Assembly (NCBI GenBank): GCA_027475525.1
Contig: JAMWFC010000060.1
Span: 744,001-808,000, forward strand
Direction of reading: 5' to 3'
DNA length: 64,000 nt
Source: Macrolepiota albuminosa
Taxonomy: Eukaryota; Basidiomycota; Agaricomycetes; Agaricales; Agaricaceae
In this document: positions 22,706 through 33,200 of the stretch, piece by piece
Numbering within the stretch: position 1 is the first letter of the stretch
Layout: every line of letters begins with the position of its first letter
The notes under the pieces: model-generated
Databases searched by the model: none
What the model was told of the DNA's origin: nothing
Seen by the model: the letters and a program-made list of their open reading frames with translations, nothing else
Position numbers and translations under genes: made by a program

Positions 22706-23190
22706 GTTCAGGCGGCCGGATACCCGCCTGAACACTTGAACGCCGCCAGCCAGAACGGCGTCAAGTAGAAAGCGTGCACGATGTGCACGGTTATCCCACA
22801 GACACGTGTGCCGAGCGCACACATGTCATCCCAACCCGAGGCTTCGCAAATCCAGGTATCCGCCTGAACTGCAAAACCATGCAGGGTTGGGAAAGGCGGC
22901 GCGCACCCAGGGCTTGCCGCATGCAAAAGTCCAGACGGCCGGATACCCGTCTGGAATAGAAGCGTGCACAAAGGCGCATAAGCAGCCGATGTGCACGGTT
23001 ATCAGTGCGGACAAGTCCGCACTGACCACAGACATGTGTGCATAACTGGCGTATGCACACACGTCGTCCCGACCCCCTGCGAACGGGTCCGCATTGAGAC
23101 TGAGCTCGCGCAACTCCCGGGAGGAGGAATAACAGGGCCGGGTAATCCGCCCAGCCTGTAAAACCATTAAGGTCGGGAAAAAGAGGTTGC
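22706..23190. repeat. Diverged direct duplication rich in perfect hairpins
   Basis: Two GC-rich units, about 22706-22920 and 22925-23190, share blocks in the same order: GGCCGGATACCCG, GCGTGCAC, GATGTGCACGGTTATC, and AAAACCAT followed by a GGGAAA stretch. Hairpins recur in both. The first is 22706-22715 with 22724-22733; its counterpart is 22930-22938 with 22947-22955. They have the same 8-nt loop CCGGATAC and arms differing by compensated changes. Other stems: 22735-22745/22756-22765, 22801-22811/22817-22827 (one mismatch), 23003-23012/23015-23024 and 23035-23044/23052-23061. Function unknown: a structured RNA, a decayed inverted-repeat element or an intergenic spacer are all possible. Confidence 0.6.
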
Positions 23191-23409
23191 GAAGAGGGAC
23201 TTATGTGAGCAGTTTGCTGACGTCGGCCAGATCGACGGTCAGCTCTGCGGATGGGTCCGCAATGCCCACTCCACATGCTGCTGGCCAGGCAGGTCTTGAA
23301 GGGAGTGTCCTGGGGAGACCATCCACCCCCGTGCGCGCACAACACGGGGTCCAGGGATAGGACCCTCCGTGCAACCTCGGGCTCGCTGAGCCCACGACGT
23401 TTTTGTCGA

Positions 23410-24000
23410 TTTCTACGAGAATGGATGGTGAGTGGTTGAAACGCGACGATTAATATGAGGGACATACTTTGAGTTTTTTTTTTTGTTTTTTTTTTCTGCG
23501 ATAAAAGCTAATGAGCGGTTGGAACGAAGCAAGTGACATAAAGTACATACCTTGAAATTTTTTTTTTTTTTTCTGCGATAAAAGCTAATGAGCGGTTGGA
23601 ACGAAGCAAGTGACATAAAGTACATACCTTGAAATTTTTTTCTTGCTTTTTTTTTCTACAGTGACGACTGATAAGCGACCGAAGCGAAGCAACTAAGAAA
23701 GAAAGTACATACCTTGAGGTTTTTTTTCTTGCTTTTTTTTCTACAGTGACGGCTGATAAGCGACCAAAACGAACAACTAAGAAAGAAAGTACATACCTTG
23801 AGGTTTTTTTTCTTGATTTTCTTGCTTGTCTGCGATAGGTAATGAGCGACGGCAATGGCATGGAGGTATGTGCGTACCTTGCGGTTGTTTTAGTTAACTT
23901 GCATGTCATGGTGATCGCTGGTGGTGACTGATGAGTGACCGGAAGGAAAGCAATGTCCATGGAAAGGTGTGTGTGTACCTTGACTGATCACTGAAGACGA
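23410..24000 (-). repeat. Tandem array of mini-exon/intron-like modules
   Basis: Minus-strand tandem repeat with a period of about 83-85 bp (donor sites near 23543, 23620, 23705, 23789 and 23872; the 77-bp step between the first two is probably artefact). A more divergent unit lies at 23973 and a variant near 23463. Each unit consists of an A-rich segment of ~22-33 bases ending CAAG, then a perfect fungal-style intron. That intron starts GTATGTAC, runs ~56 bases, carries a CTYATYAG branch-like motif and ends TAG or CAG. The A-rich parts would encode Lys/Arg-rich peptides. No known gene is recognised. Confidence 0.6.
23486..23641. repeat. 77-bp tandem duplication (likely assembly overlap)
   Basis: Offset 77, match 79 bp, inside the natural ~84-bp array; the differing period marks it as a join artefact rather than an extra unit. 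The long T tracts on both sides may have broken the assembly. Confidence 0.75.
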
Positions 24001-24199
24001 GCATGAGAAGGTGAAAGGTGGTGGGGTAGATATATAAGACGAAGGGCTCACCTTTTACACACCTAGGAAATGAGGCAGGTGAGTAATAGGAGATTGAACG
24101 AAACGTGCCGTGTGATCTTCATTATCTATGAAGTATTTCATGGTCATGGTCAGCGATATTGAGCGATTCTATGAAGATATACATACCTTTGGATGATAA

Positions 24200-24619
24200 T
24201 CCACCTTGGTCATTGAGTCCTGTTTCGCGTTGGCGTTGTCGACGACGTCATTGATGTGGCAAAGCGAGGTGGCGTACCTGGACGACGTGCCTGGCGATAA
24301 GATAAGTCAGCCACGATCGAATGATATGTTTGATAAGATGAAATGTTGTGTGGCGGAAGAGCGACCACAGACGTCGCGAAGTAGCCTGGACACAGTGTGG
24401 CGTAGAAGCCAAGGAGTGATACAGCGTTGGAGTCGTGTGCGATAAGGCACGCGGAAGGCAATGGAGGAGAACAACGAGGTCGACGTACCAGTTTACCTGG
24501 TGGATGAGGTTTGAAGCTGGCGGGACGTAGGAGAGATCACTCACCGAAGGTGAGTGATAAGTTGGAGGTTCGGCGCACATGGTCAAAAAGACAGTTTCTT
24601 GATAAGTGATGTCGAACAT
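24200..24619 (-). other. Candidate intron-rich transcription unit, unknown product
   Basis: Minus strand. An ATG at 24619 starts MFDITYQETVFLTMCAEPP and lies 51-58 bases after a TATAAAAG box (24670-24677). Several good intron signals follow: GTGAGTGATC ending in CCACCAG, GTACGTCGAC, and AAAG|GTATGTATATC near 24190 ending TTCATAG. The exon/intron-like array at 23.4-24.0 kb lies downstream on the same strand, so both may belong to one gene. I cannot build a confident protein and recognise no domain. Transcription is inference from splice and TATA signals only. Confidence 0.3.
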
Positions 24620-24669
24620 GGAGGTCGAGGGGAGAGAGGCGGTGGGACAAGATCAGACGATTGTGAAGG

Positions 24670-24677
24670 CTTTTATA
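24670..24677 (-). promoter_or_regulatory. TATA-like box
   Basis: TATAAAAG on the minus strand, 51-58 bases before the ATG at 24619 of an uncharacterised candidate gene. Confidence 0.35.
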
Positions 24678-24955
24678 GGACCATGCATGGCCACTTGGTG
24701 CCACCATCAAAATCGTCAAGGTCACACGGGCCATGATGCTTTGTCCCAAGTCACCTACACAGATGAGTCAATTGTATATGAAAGGGGATATTTGTGGGCG
24801 TCAATTGTTGTTCCCGCGATGGATGGATGAGAGGGCGAAATGTATGATATAAAGTACCTGTGATAAGTATACCAAAAACGCGTAGATGAATTAAAAGGGA
24901 GGAAAGGTGTGAGTGGGCTACTATAAAATCCTCGGTGAGGAAAGCTTGCCACCAC

Positions 24956-25796
24956 TGTAGTTCGAAGGTGATATGTGAATGGAGATCAACGGAGAAAAAA
25001 ACAAAGAAGTATCAGAAATGGACTCTTTATGTTTCTTTCTATGAGATCCGGATGAGCCCCAAATATGGAGTGCACCAACCGAAGGACGACAAGTGAGTCA
25101 ACGCATTTGGACATCACGGCTCGCGACAAGGAAAAAATTATCCTGGGATAACCCTGAGCGACTCTTCCCTAGAAATAGACATCACGACATCATCCCGAGG
25201 CCGGTCCACCTACAAATGGAATCCTCACGCGCACAAGCAGAAGCACGCCTTGATGAAATTTTTTGAGAACTTAGCCTATCACGCCATGGGCCGTCTACTG
25301 CCACACAAATCTTTGATGCGCGCCAGTAGAGTGTGCCGTAGAAAAAGGGTTCTGATGAGGAAAGAGAGTTACTTCGTTCACACGGCCTCGAGGCTCCCGC
25401 ACAGGCGGAAAGACGGACCTCAACCGGCCTATGCATCGCATCATCGACCCGATTTCGCCTGCCACAAAAACCAACACAACAAAATCCCATGAAGCCCCAA
25501 GGCGATGATGGTCCTTTGTTCGCTGTGGCTAGCAGTCAATGATACTCTATGTACTTTGGATATGAAAGGAAGGGTGCTAAAGGTAAACGTTGAGTGGGCT
25601 CCAATATGAAAGGCAGTTCAAAAGGGTGCTATCGAGATCCAGAATGAAGAGATAAGAAGACTGTTAATGGTATATCATGGCCCATCATGGGAAGAATCCA
25701 AGTTTGAATGGAAGTTGAGATCGATGGAGGACTGCTGTGACACCTTCCGAAACGGGCAAGATGACGGAAAAGTTAAATCATCGATCAAGGACAGGT
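24956..25796. other. Intergenic upstream of TPS2
   Basis: No gene recognised. Short open frames near 25182-25492 on both strands look like shadows of non-coding sequence. A repeated GAAAGG(A/C)AG..GGGTGCTA motif occurs at about 25565 and 25609. Confidence 0.4.
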
Positions 25797-25803
25797 TATA
25801 AAG
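25797..25803 (+). promoter_or_regulatory. TATA box of TPS2
   Basis: TATAAAG about 31-37 bases upstream of the ATG at 25834. Confidence 0.65.
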
Positions 25804-25833
25804 GGACGCGCAGCTTTCGTCGTTTCGTCCCCT

Positions 25834-28800
25834 ATGCATTCTTTCTCTGAGCCCTACACTCGCCACGGCGACGACATCTCTCTCGACGCCGTCCGTGCCG
25901 ACATCCACGATCTCCAGACACTCCATGCCAGCGCTGGCATCCCCCTCTCTGGCCGCGTCCTACACGTCTGCCACTACCTACCAATAACCGCAACCCTCAA
26001 CACACGCGCAGGCGTCCTCTCCCCGCCCCCAACGCCCCCAACCACCCCTGCCGATGCACCCAACAAGCCCGACTCCATCTGGACAATCGCACCGAGATAC
26101 GGCCATGCCGCCATGATCTCCGGCATCCAGTCACTTGCTGCTACTCACGAGCAACTTATCATCGGGTGGACCGGTGACATCCTCTCACCAACCCAGAGCG
26201 AGCATATACCTTCCGATGCTGTCGACTCCAAGGACCGTGCTGCACTCGACGAGGCCCTGCGTGCTTACCAGCCAAAGGAAAGCGATCCAGACGACGATCG
26301 GAAGATAACTTATGTCCCTGTTTGGCTCGACGACAAGGTCGGTCATGGCCACTACGATGGCTACTGCAAGCAGAGTACGTGGGCGTCTTCTCGCTATCAC
26401 AAATCACTAATCTACTCCAAGCACTGTGGCCGCTCTTCCACTATCTCCTTTGGCAGGACGTCGCTACAGAATACGCCTCGGCCGACGCTCACTATCCCTA
26501 CTACGAGTCTGCCAACGCTGCCTTTGCACGCAAAATCGCAGAAGTCTACCAGCCTGGCGATCTTATCTGGGTCCATGACTATCATCTGCTCCTCGTCCCC
26601 CGGTACACATCACATTACCCTGTTCCCAGCCTCTCCGCTCATATAACTTTTGTATCCTAGTCTCGTACGTGAAGCCATCCCAGACGTTGTCCTGGGTCTC
26701 TTTGTACACACTCCGTTCCCAAGCAGTGAGATCTTCCGCTGTCTACCCCGCCGGAAAGAAATTTTAGACGGCATGCTCGGTGCAAACCTTATTTGCTTCC
26801 AGGTGAGTCTTGTGTCCCGTCCCGCCTGCCGCCTGTCTTATCGAACTGCTGACTTGACTCACAGACTTACTCCTATTCCCGTCATTTCACCTCCACATGT
26901 GTGCGCGTCTGTGGGTACGAGACAAACTCTCGGGGAATTGATGTCGAGGGGCACGTCACAGCCATCATGCATTGCCCGGTCGGTGTCGATGCCGAGCGTG
27001 TTGGACGGGACATCAAACGGCCCGGTATACAGCCGAAGCTTGAGGCACTCAAGACGCTGTACGAGGGCAAGAAGATCATTGTTGGAAGAGACAAGCTCGA
27101 TGTTGTCAAGGGTGTCTTACAAAAGGTGGGTGTCTTCGATCCCCTTCGTTTGAAAGTTTCTTTTACTTTTCATCTCTTTCATTTCTTCGATGACTGGTCG
27201 GAACGAAGCTTATCATACTTGTAGCTTCGCGCTTTTGAGAAGTTACTCCAAGACTACCCAGAGTGGATCGGGAACGTGGTTATGATCCAGGTCACATCTC
27301 CCGCGATGACTGATTCGCCCAAACTCGAGCGCGCCGTGTCTGAGCTTGTAGCGCACATTAACGGCGAATACGGATCCCTCGATTTCATCCCTGTACATCA
27401 CTAGTGAGTTCCATTTTTTTCTCAATATCAATCTAATTTTGCTTCAATCGATCAGCCACCAATCGCTCAAGAAGGACGAATTTTACGCCCTTCTCTCCGT
27501 TGCTGATCTTGCTGTCATCACTCCTCTGAGAGATGGTATGAATACGACCAGCATGGAGTTTGTTATTGCGCAGAATAATCAGACTGACGAAGATGCGAAA
27601 GATGGGGAGGGAGGAAAAGAGAAGTTGGGAGGGAAGAATTCACCGCTTGTGTTGAGCGAGTTTATGGGAATTAGCAAGCATATGGAGGATGCGCTCTTGG
27701 TTAATCCTTGGAACCTTGGGGTGCGTTTGATCATCCCCAGCATGCTTTTTGAGCACATGCTGATACGTTTGCAATCAGGATGTAGCAGCTGCGATCAATA
27801 GCGGGCTTCTCATGTCACCCGAGGAAAAGGCTCGGAGGCAGGCAAAGTTGTACAAGGTCGTGACGACGCACACGAGCCATTCGTGGGGCGCGTTGTTGGT
27901 GAAAATGCTGCTCGGGCAGGTCGATGGGGAGGGTCAGGCGAGGATGACGCCGTATATTCCGAGAGAGCGATTGCTTGGGGAGTATGAGAAGGCAGGGAGA
28001 GGGAAGGGGAAGCGGTTGTTTTTGTTGGACTATGATGTGAGTTGTCCTGGACACTTTTTTCATTTGTCTCCGCATCGTTCTTTTTTCTTTTTTTCCTTCT
28101 TTTTTTCCTTCGTTGTACGATTTAGGTTATTGGTTCCCCACTATCTGTCTTTGCGCAAGAATTTTCTTTCTGTGTCTTCTCAACTTCTGTCCTCTCCCGT
28201 CGGAGCGAACCAGGAGAAAGGAACACAGACGCAGGGGCGAGACCTCGGCGATTCTGCGGGATCCTCATTTTTTCAATTCATGACTTCTTCATCCTATTCT
28301 TATCCTATCTCATGTACATCTCACATCTTCCATCTTCCATCTTCCACCATTTCCTCTTCCATCATCTCCGCCATGTTTTACACTCCTCGCTTTTCCCCAT
28401 ATGGACATCTACCCAATCTTTCGACACCAATCTTCCACATGTGGCAACTTTTCTTCTCTCTTTGGCTATCTGGTGATGATATATATGTTTGACTTACGCA
28501 TGCGCGTCTTTAAATATGTAGGGCACGTTGGCTCCGATCGTCAAGACGCCTTCGATGGCTGTGCCTTCGGCAAGTACACTTGAGGCATTGGAACGGCTCT
28601 CGGCGGATCCGAAGAATATCGTGTATATCATTTCGGGGAGAGATGGCGCGTTCCTTGAACAGCATCTAGGACACCTCAGGGATGTTGGATTTAGGTGGGT
28701 CTTCTTCCTTCACCTTCCTTGTGGTGAGTGGGTGTACGTCCTCGTATGCTGACATAAGCTTGGATGATGCAGCGCGGAGCATGGTGGGTTCGTTAGAGAG

Positions 28801-29646
28801 AGGGGAAGTATCCAGTGGGTCAATTTCACGGAGAATTTGGATATGAGTTGGATGGCGGAGGTTGCGGAAGTCTTTAGGTATTATACAGAGAGGACGGCCG
28901 GGAGCCATATTGAGGTGAAAAAGAGCTCGATAACGTGGCATTATAGAGGGAGCGATCCGGAATGGGGGTGAGTACTTGCCACGACGGGATTTTCTTGGCA
29001 TGCTGATGGGAGGGACAGGTTGTTCCAGTGCAGACATTGTCAAGATTTGTTGGAGAACAATCTAGCGAACAAAAGACCTATTGAGGGTCCGTTTTCATTT
29101 CTTTGTGTGTGCTGAGGCGGTACTGATGGAGTTATGATTCAGTGCTTGTTGGAAAGAAGAACCTTGAAGTTAGACCAATTGCGGTCAATAAGGTGTGTCT
29201 GTACACATATGTTTGTGCTGGAAGATACATAACAGCAGGCATTGTCAACAGGGCGAGATCGTTAAGCGAATATTGTACAAGAATCCTGATGCCGAGTTCA
29301 TTTTCTGTGCCGGAGACGACAAAGTAATGTTTTCCTTTGCAGCCTGCTTATATTTTACTGAGCAACGATGTAGACTGACGAGGATATGTTCCGCTCGCTC
29401 CTTCTCTTCCCGAATGGAACGACGGAGGTGATCATGCCGGCCCCAATGTCCGTAACATTGGTCGAAGGCGGCTCTCCTCCTCCCGTCAAACTCTCCATAC
29501 GCCCTGAAGCCGTGTTCACCACCGCCGTTGGTCATAGTAGTAAACGCACCCTTGCGGGCTGGCATGTTACCGCGCCGCAAGAGGTTGTCGATCATCTCCT
29601 CGATCTTGTTGGTGGACCACAGGAGGGGTTCAAGAGCAGTCTATAG
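25834..29646 (+). CDS. TPS2: Trehalose-6-phosphate phosphatase (TPS2-like, TPS+HAD)
   Basis: Second enzyme of trehalose synthesis: removes phosphate from trehalose 6-phosphate and acts in the TPS1/TPS2 complex. Thirteen exons join in frame: 25834-26374, 26422-26602, 26661-26802, 26865-27125, 27225-27403, 27456-27720, 27779-28036, 28522-28694, 28773-28967, 29019-29086, 29143-29192, 29252-29323 and 29374-29646. The N-terminal glycosyltransferase-20 domain shows GDLIWVHDYHLLLVP, RDKLDVVKGVLQKLRAFEKL and PLRDGMNTTSMEF. The C-terminal HAD phosphatase has motif I LDYDGTLAPIV with both aspartates, IISGRDG, and motif IV GDDKTDEDMF, so catalytic phosphatase function is expected. That favours TPS2 over the regulatory TPS3/TSL1. 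A 485-nt intron (28037-28521) splits motif I exactly between DYD and GT. No frameshift is seen. Confidence 0.93.
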
Positions 29647-30208
29647 TATCGTCAACACCCGAGCCCGCTTTTTGATGGTTTCGCTTCGATTCGTGTATTT
29701 TTTTTTTCTCGTTGAGCAGCATTGACGGGGTTGCATCTTTTTTGCTAGTGATTTGATATAGACGGACATGGTTGTACTTATTGTTTACTGGAACTGAGCA
29801 GCCGTTGTGGGGTCCTGAAGCACAATTAGGGACTCGTTCAGGCTATGAACAAATACATTTGATACTAATAATACAAAAGTTGTTGTCCATTCTTTGGGTG
29901 ACTTGGGGGGAGACCTGGATGATTGAGTTGCACATGGTCAATTATTCAAGTTGATGTCCAGACCTTCGGCATCTATATAAATTGAACTTGAAACAAGAGT
30001 CCCCATGAAATATATCACTCTGTTAGAGGAGAAGCGCTCATTGTTAGTTATGTACGTAATCTTGTAACAGAAGTGTAGGAGTTATCCTTTCCAGTGCAAG
30101 CAGTGAGACTAGCAAGCGTGCAGTGTTTGTACCCAAGCCGTGACAATGACATTGTCACGCGTCGCGTCGTGTCCGCACGTGATCCAGTCGCGTTAAACAA
30201 CAACGGTC
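29647..30208. other. Intergenic, TPS2 to condensin
   Basis: 3' flank of TPS2 and promoter of the condensin gene. Nothing else recognised. Confidence 0.5.
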
Positions 30209-33200
30209 ATGGCGATCAGCTTCGAGCTGCAGGAGGAGATTCAGGCCCTCACAGAAAATGATGACTATCCAATACCGAACGACCATGATCCCAACGACAA
30301 GGACATTGAGCCTCTTTTGGAAGGTCAATCTCCCCTTATCTGCTTGGTGCTTCGACCTCTAATATCCTTTCAGCGGCTGTCGAGGCCGTCGCGGAATCAA
30401 GTGATGCAATTACGGAGTCGGACGTGTTCGACGTGTACAGAAGCTTACTGAAACATGCTGACGCAGTGTCTGGACCCATGATGAACAAGTTGCTTGACTC
30501 TATCTCCTCTGGTCTGCAAACGGAACTAGATGCTACAATACGGGATGTGGAACGGGGTGATCAGCATGGTTACATGTCGCACAAGCTACCGCTGGAGATG
30601 TTTGGATTTCTGCTCCTCTGGTTCGTTTCAGTCGCAGAGAAGGTCAAGCAACCAGAGGACGAGGACGGACTGAGTGTGCCGGCTCCAAAGGGACGCCGAG
30701 GAAGAGGTGGAAAGGCGGGCGGCAAGGCGGCATCTAGTAGATCCGTGAGCAAAAAGAACGATGGGTGGACTTGGGTGGATCAAATACCTGCGACATTGGG
30801 GTTAATCAGCAAGGTTCTTCGGCTTCAGACCCAAAGGATATGGACAACAACAGCGGAGAGAGAGGCGTTCATAACGTACGCGTCGTCACTGTCGTGATTG
30901 AACTGGCTTAGACTGACCTTGACTAGGTGTATGACTCGCCCTGCATATCATGTCACTGAGAACGAGCAGTACATGAAGGTGGAGGCCATCAAAGTCGGTG
31001 TTCTGAAGATCATTTGTCTTGCGGTTAAGCACCATGGGCACACGCTTGGAGCTCAAGTCGCCATCATGCAACATCTTCAGTTCTACGAACACCTCGCGGA
31101 ACCAATGGCCGAATGCTTGTCAATCCTGGCAAATGAATTTGATCACCCACAACTTGGTGATGAGCTACTTCGAGAAATCGCTGCTAAAAACTTCAATGTG
31201 CAAGATCAAAAGGGACCCAGAGTTTTTGCGAGATTCCTCGTCAGGTTCGCAGAGCTGGCGCCTCGCTCGATTCTGAAGCAATTCAGCTTATTGCGCGAAC
31301 AAATGGACTCGGAGGTAGGTAATCTTGCCATTGAGTACACGCCGTTTAAAATGTTGAAAAACCATAGTCATACCCAATACGTGTTGCTCTCATCGAAGTT
31401 ATTGGGCATCTAATCAGAGAGTTGGTCACTTCTGGAGCCGACGAGGAGCAGCGTCAGACACAAAAACAGAGTATTAGTTTATACGACGAGCTTATTGTTC
31501 GTCTGATGGATATCTCCTCTTACGTTCGAAGCAAGGTCCTCCAAGTGCTTTCGAAGCTCTGCGAGCTCAAGGTCAAGTTTCCGAAACAGCGTCTTCAAAT
31601 CACAGCGGCGGCTGTGTTAGCGTTATCGGACAAGGTTTCCACCGTGCGCAAAGGAGCGGCGTCACTCCTTGTCCAGCTTCTACTCACTCATCCTTATGTG
31701 ATGCATGGGGGACTCTTGGAGCAATCTGTATTCGAAACAGAGTTTGATGTTGTTAAACAGGAACTGGCAAAGGTTGAGGATAAGATGGGAAAAGCTGTTG
31801 AGAGGAACGATGAAGATGATGCTGATGATAACAACGACGAGGAAGATGAGGTCAAGTCCAAGAAGAAGAAGAAACGGTAAGGTTTCTAGTCAGACCAGGT
31901 ACATCTTCCGACTTATCCTGTGAACATTCATAGATCAAAGGGCGATGATGAGATGGATGTCGATGAGGAAGGCGAGGAAGGTGCAGCAGGCGAAGAGGAC
32001 ACACAAGGCGGTGATACGGAAGAAGATGAGTCTATGATGGCTGTGGATGAAGAGAATGGCGAGCAACCAACACCGCGGAAGAAGACACAGAAACGTTCAA
32101 AAATCGCCCCAAGGAAATCTCAATTAGACATCGCAGCTTTGTCGAGTGAACAGGAAGCTCTGGCGGCACTGGAGACTGATAAGCTTCTCCAACTACGCTT
32201 GAAAAAGAAATACTATGGGGAGGCGCTCAACTTTATCCGTCAAATTGAGGGTGCCATGGAAACTATGTGCGATTTGTTGGGTTCGACACATAAAGCTGAG
32301 GTCATTGAAGCTATCGAATTTTTCCGTGTCTCGCACGAGTACCACTTTGAAAGCGCAAAGGTATGTGTGTGATTCATCGTCCGAGATCGCCTCTAAAAGT
32401 CCCTTCCAGATTGGGATCAAAAAGATGTTGCATCTCATATGGAACAAAGACAATACGACTTCGACATCTGAGGATGGCAACGAACTCAAAGGGATTCGTT
32501 CGAGGCTCTTAGAATGTTACAAGAGTATATATTTTGACCCGGTCCCCGATCTCAGCCCTAAAGAGCAAGTCAATCGTATCGCCAAAAACATGATTGAGTA
32601 ATATCTTCTTTCTCTTACCGGTATTTCCTTGTCTGATTTATTTGTCTAGGTTGACGTACGATGCGACGTTGGCAGAGCTGACAAGCTTGGAGGAGATGAT
32701 GCGTATCATGATGGACGAAAATCAGGTCCACCATGATATTCAATCCAAACTTTGGCAAGTCTATAGTGAGTGCCGCAAGATGGTTAGGAAATGGTATCAC
32801 TCACCAGTGACTGCCAAAGGCACCAACAAACAGCTTCCCAAAGCTCAGCGCCGCGGAGCGATTGCGATCCTTGGAATGCTGGCCCTAGCCAAGAGAAGTG
32901 TATTGTCCGATCGGGTGGAAACTATGCTTAAAATAGGCCTTGGACCTCTTGGGAAGGTATATAATTCAAGTTGTGCCAGCTGTTGTGTAAACTAAACTAT
33001 CACTCTGTGCCAGGCTGACCTTACTTTAGCTCGTTACACCTGTGTAGCATTGCAGCGACTCAATGGAAGTGCCAAGAAGGTGAAAGGTAAAAGTATTCTC
33101 CTCGAACTTTTATTATGAGCCAATATATAACAGGTTCATTACTCGACAAGACCTTGCGGCTCGAGATGGATAATCCTATCTTCTGCAAGCTTCAGGCAGT

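Noticed and set aside
22791..23465. 224-codon minus-strand open frame
   Set aside because: It runs through the GC-rich hairpin duplication, where open frames arise by composition; no conserved motif, and the hairpin repeats explain the sequence better.
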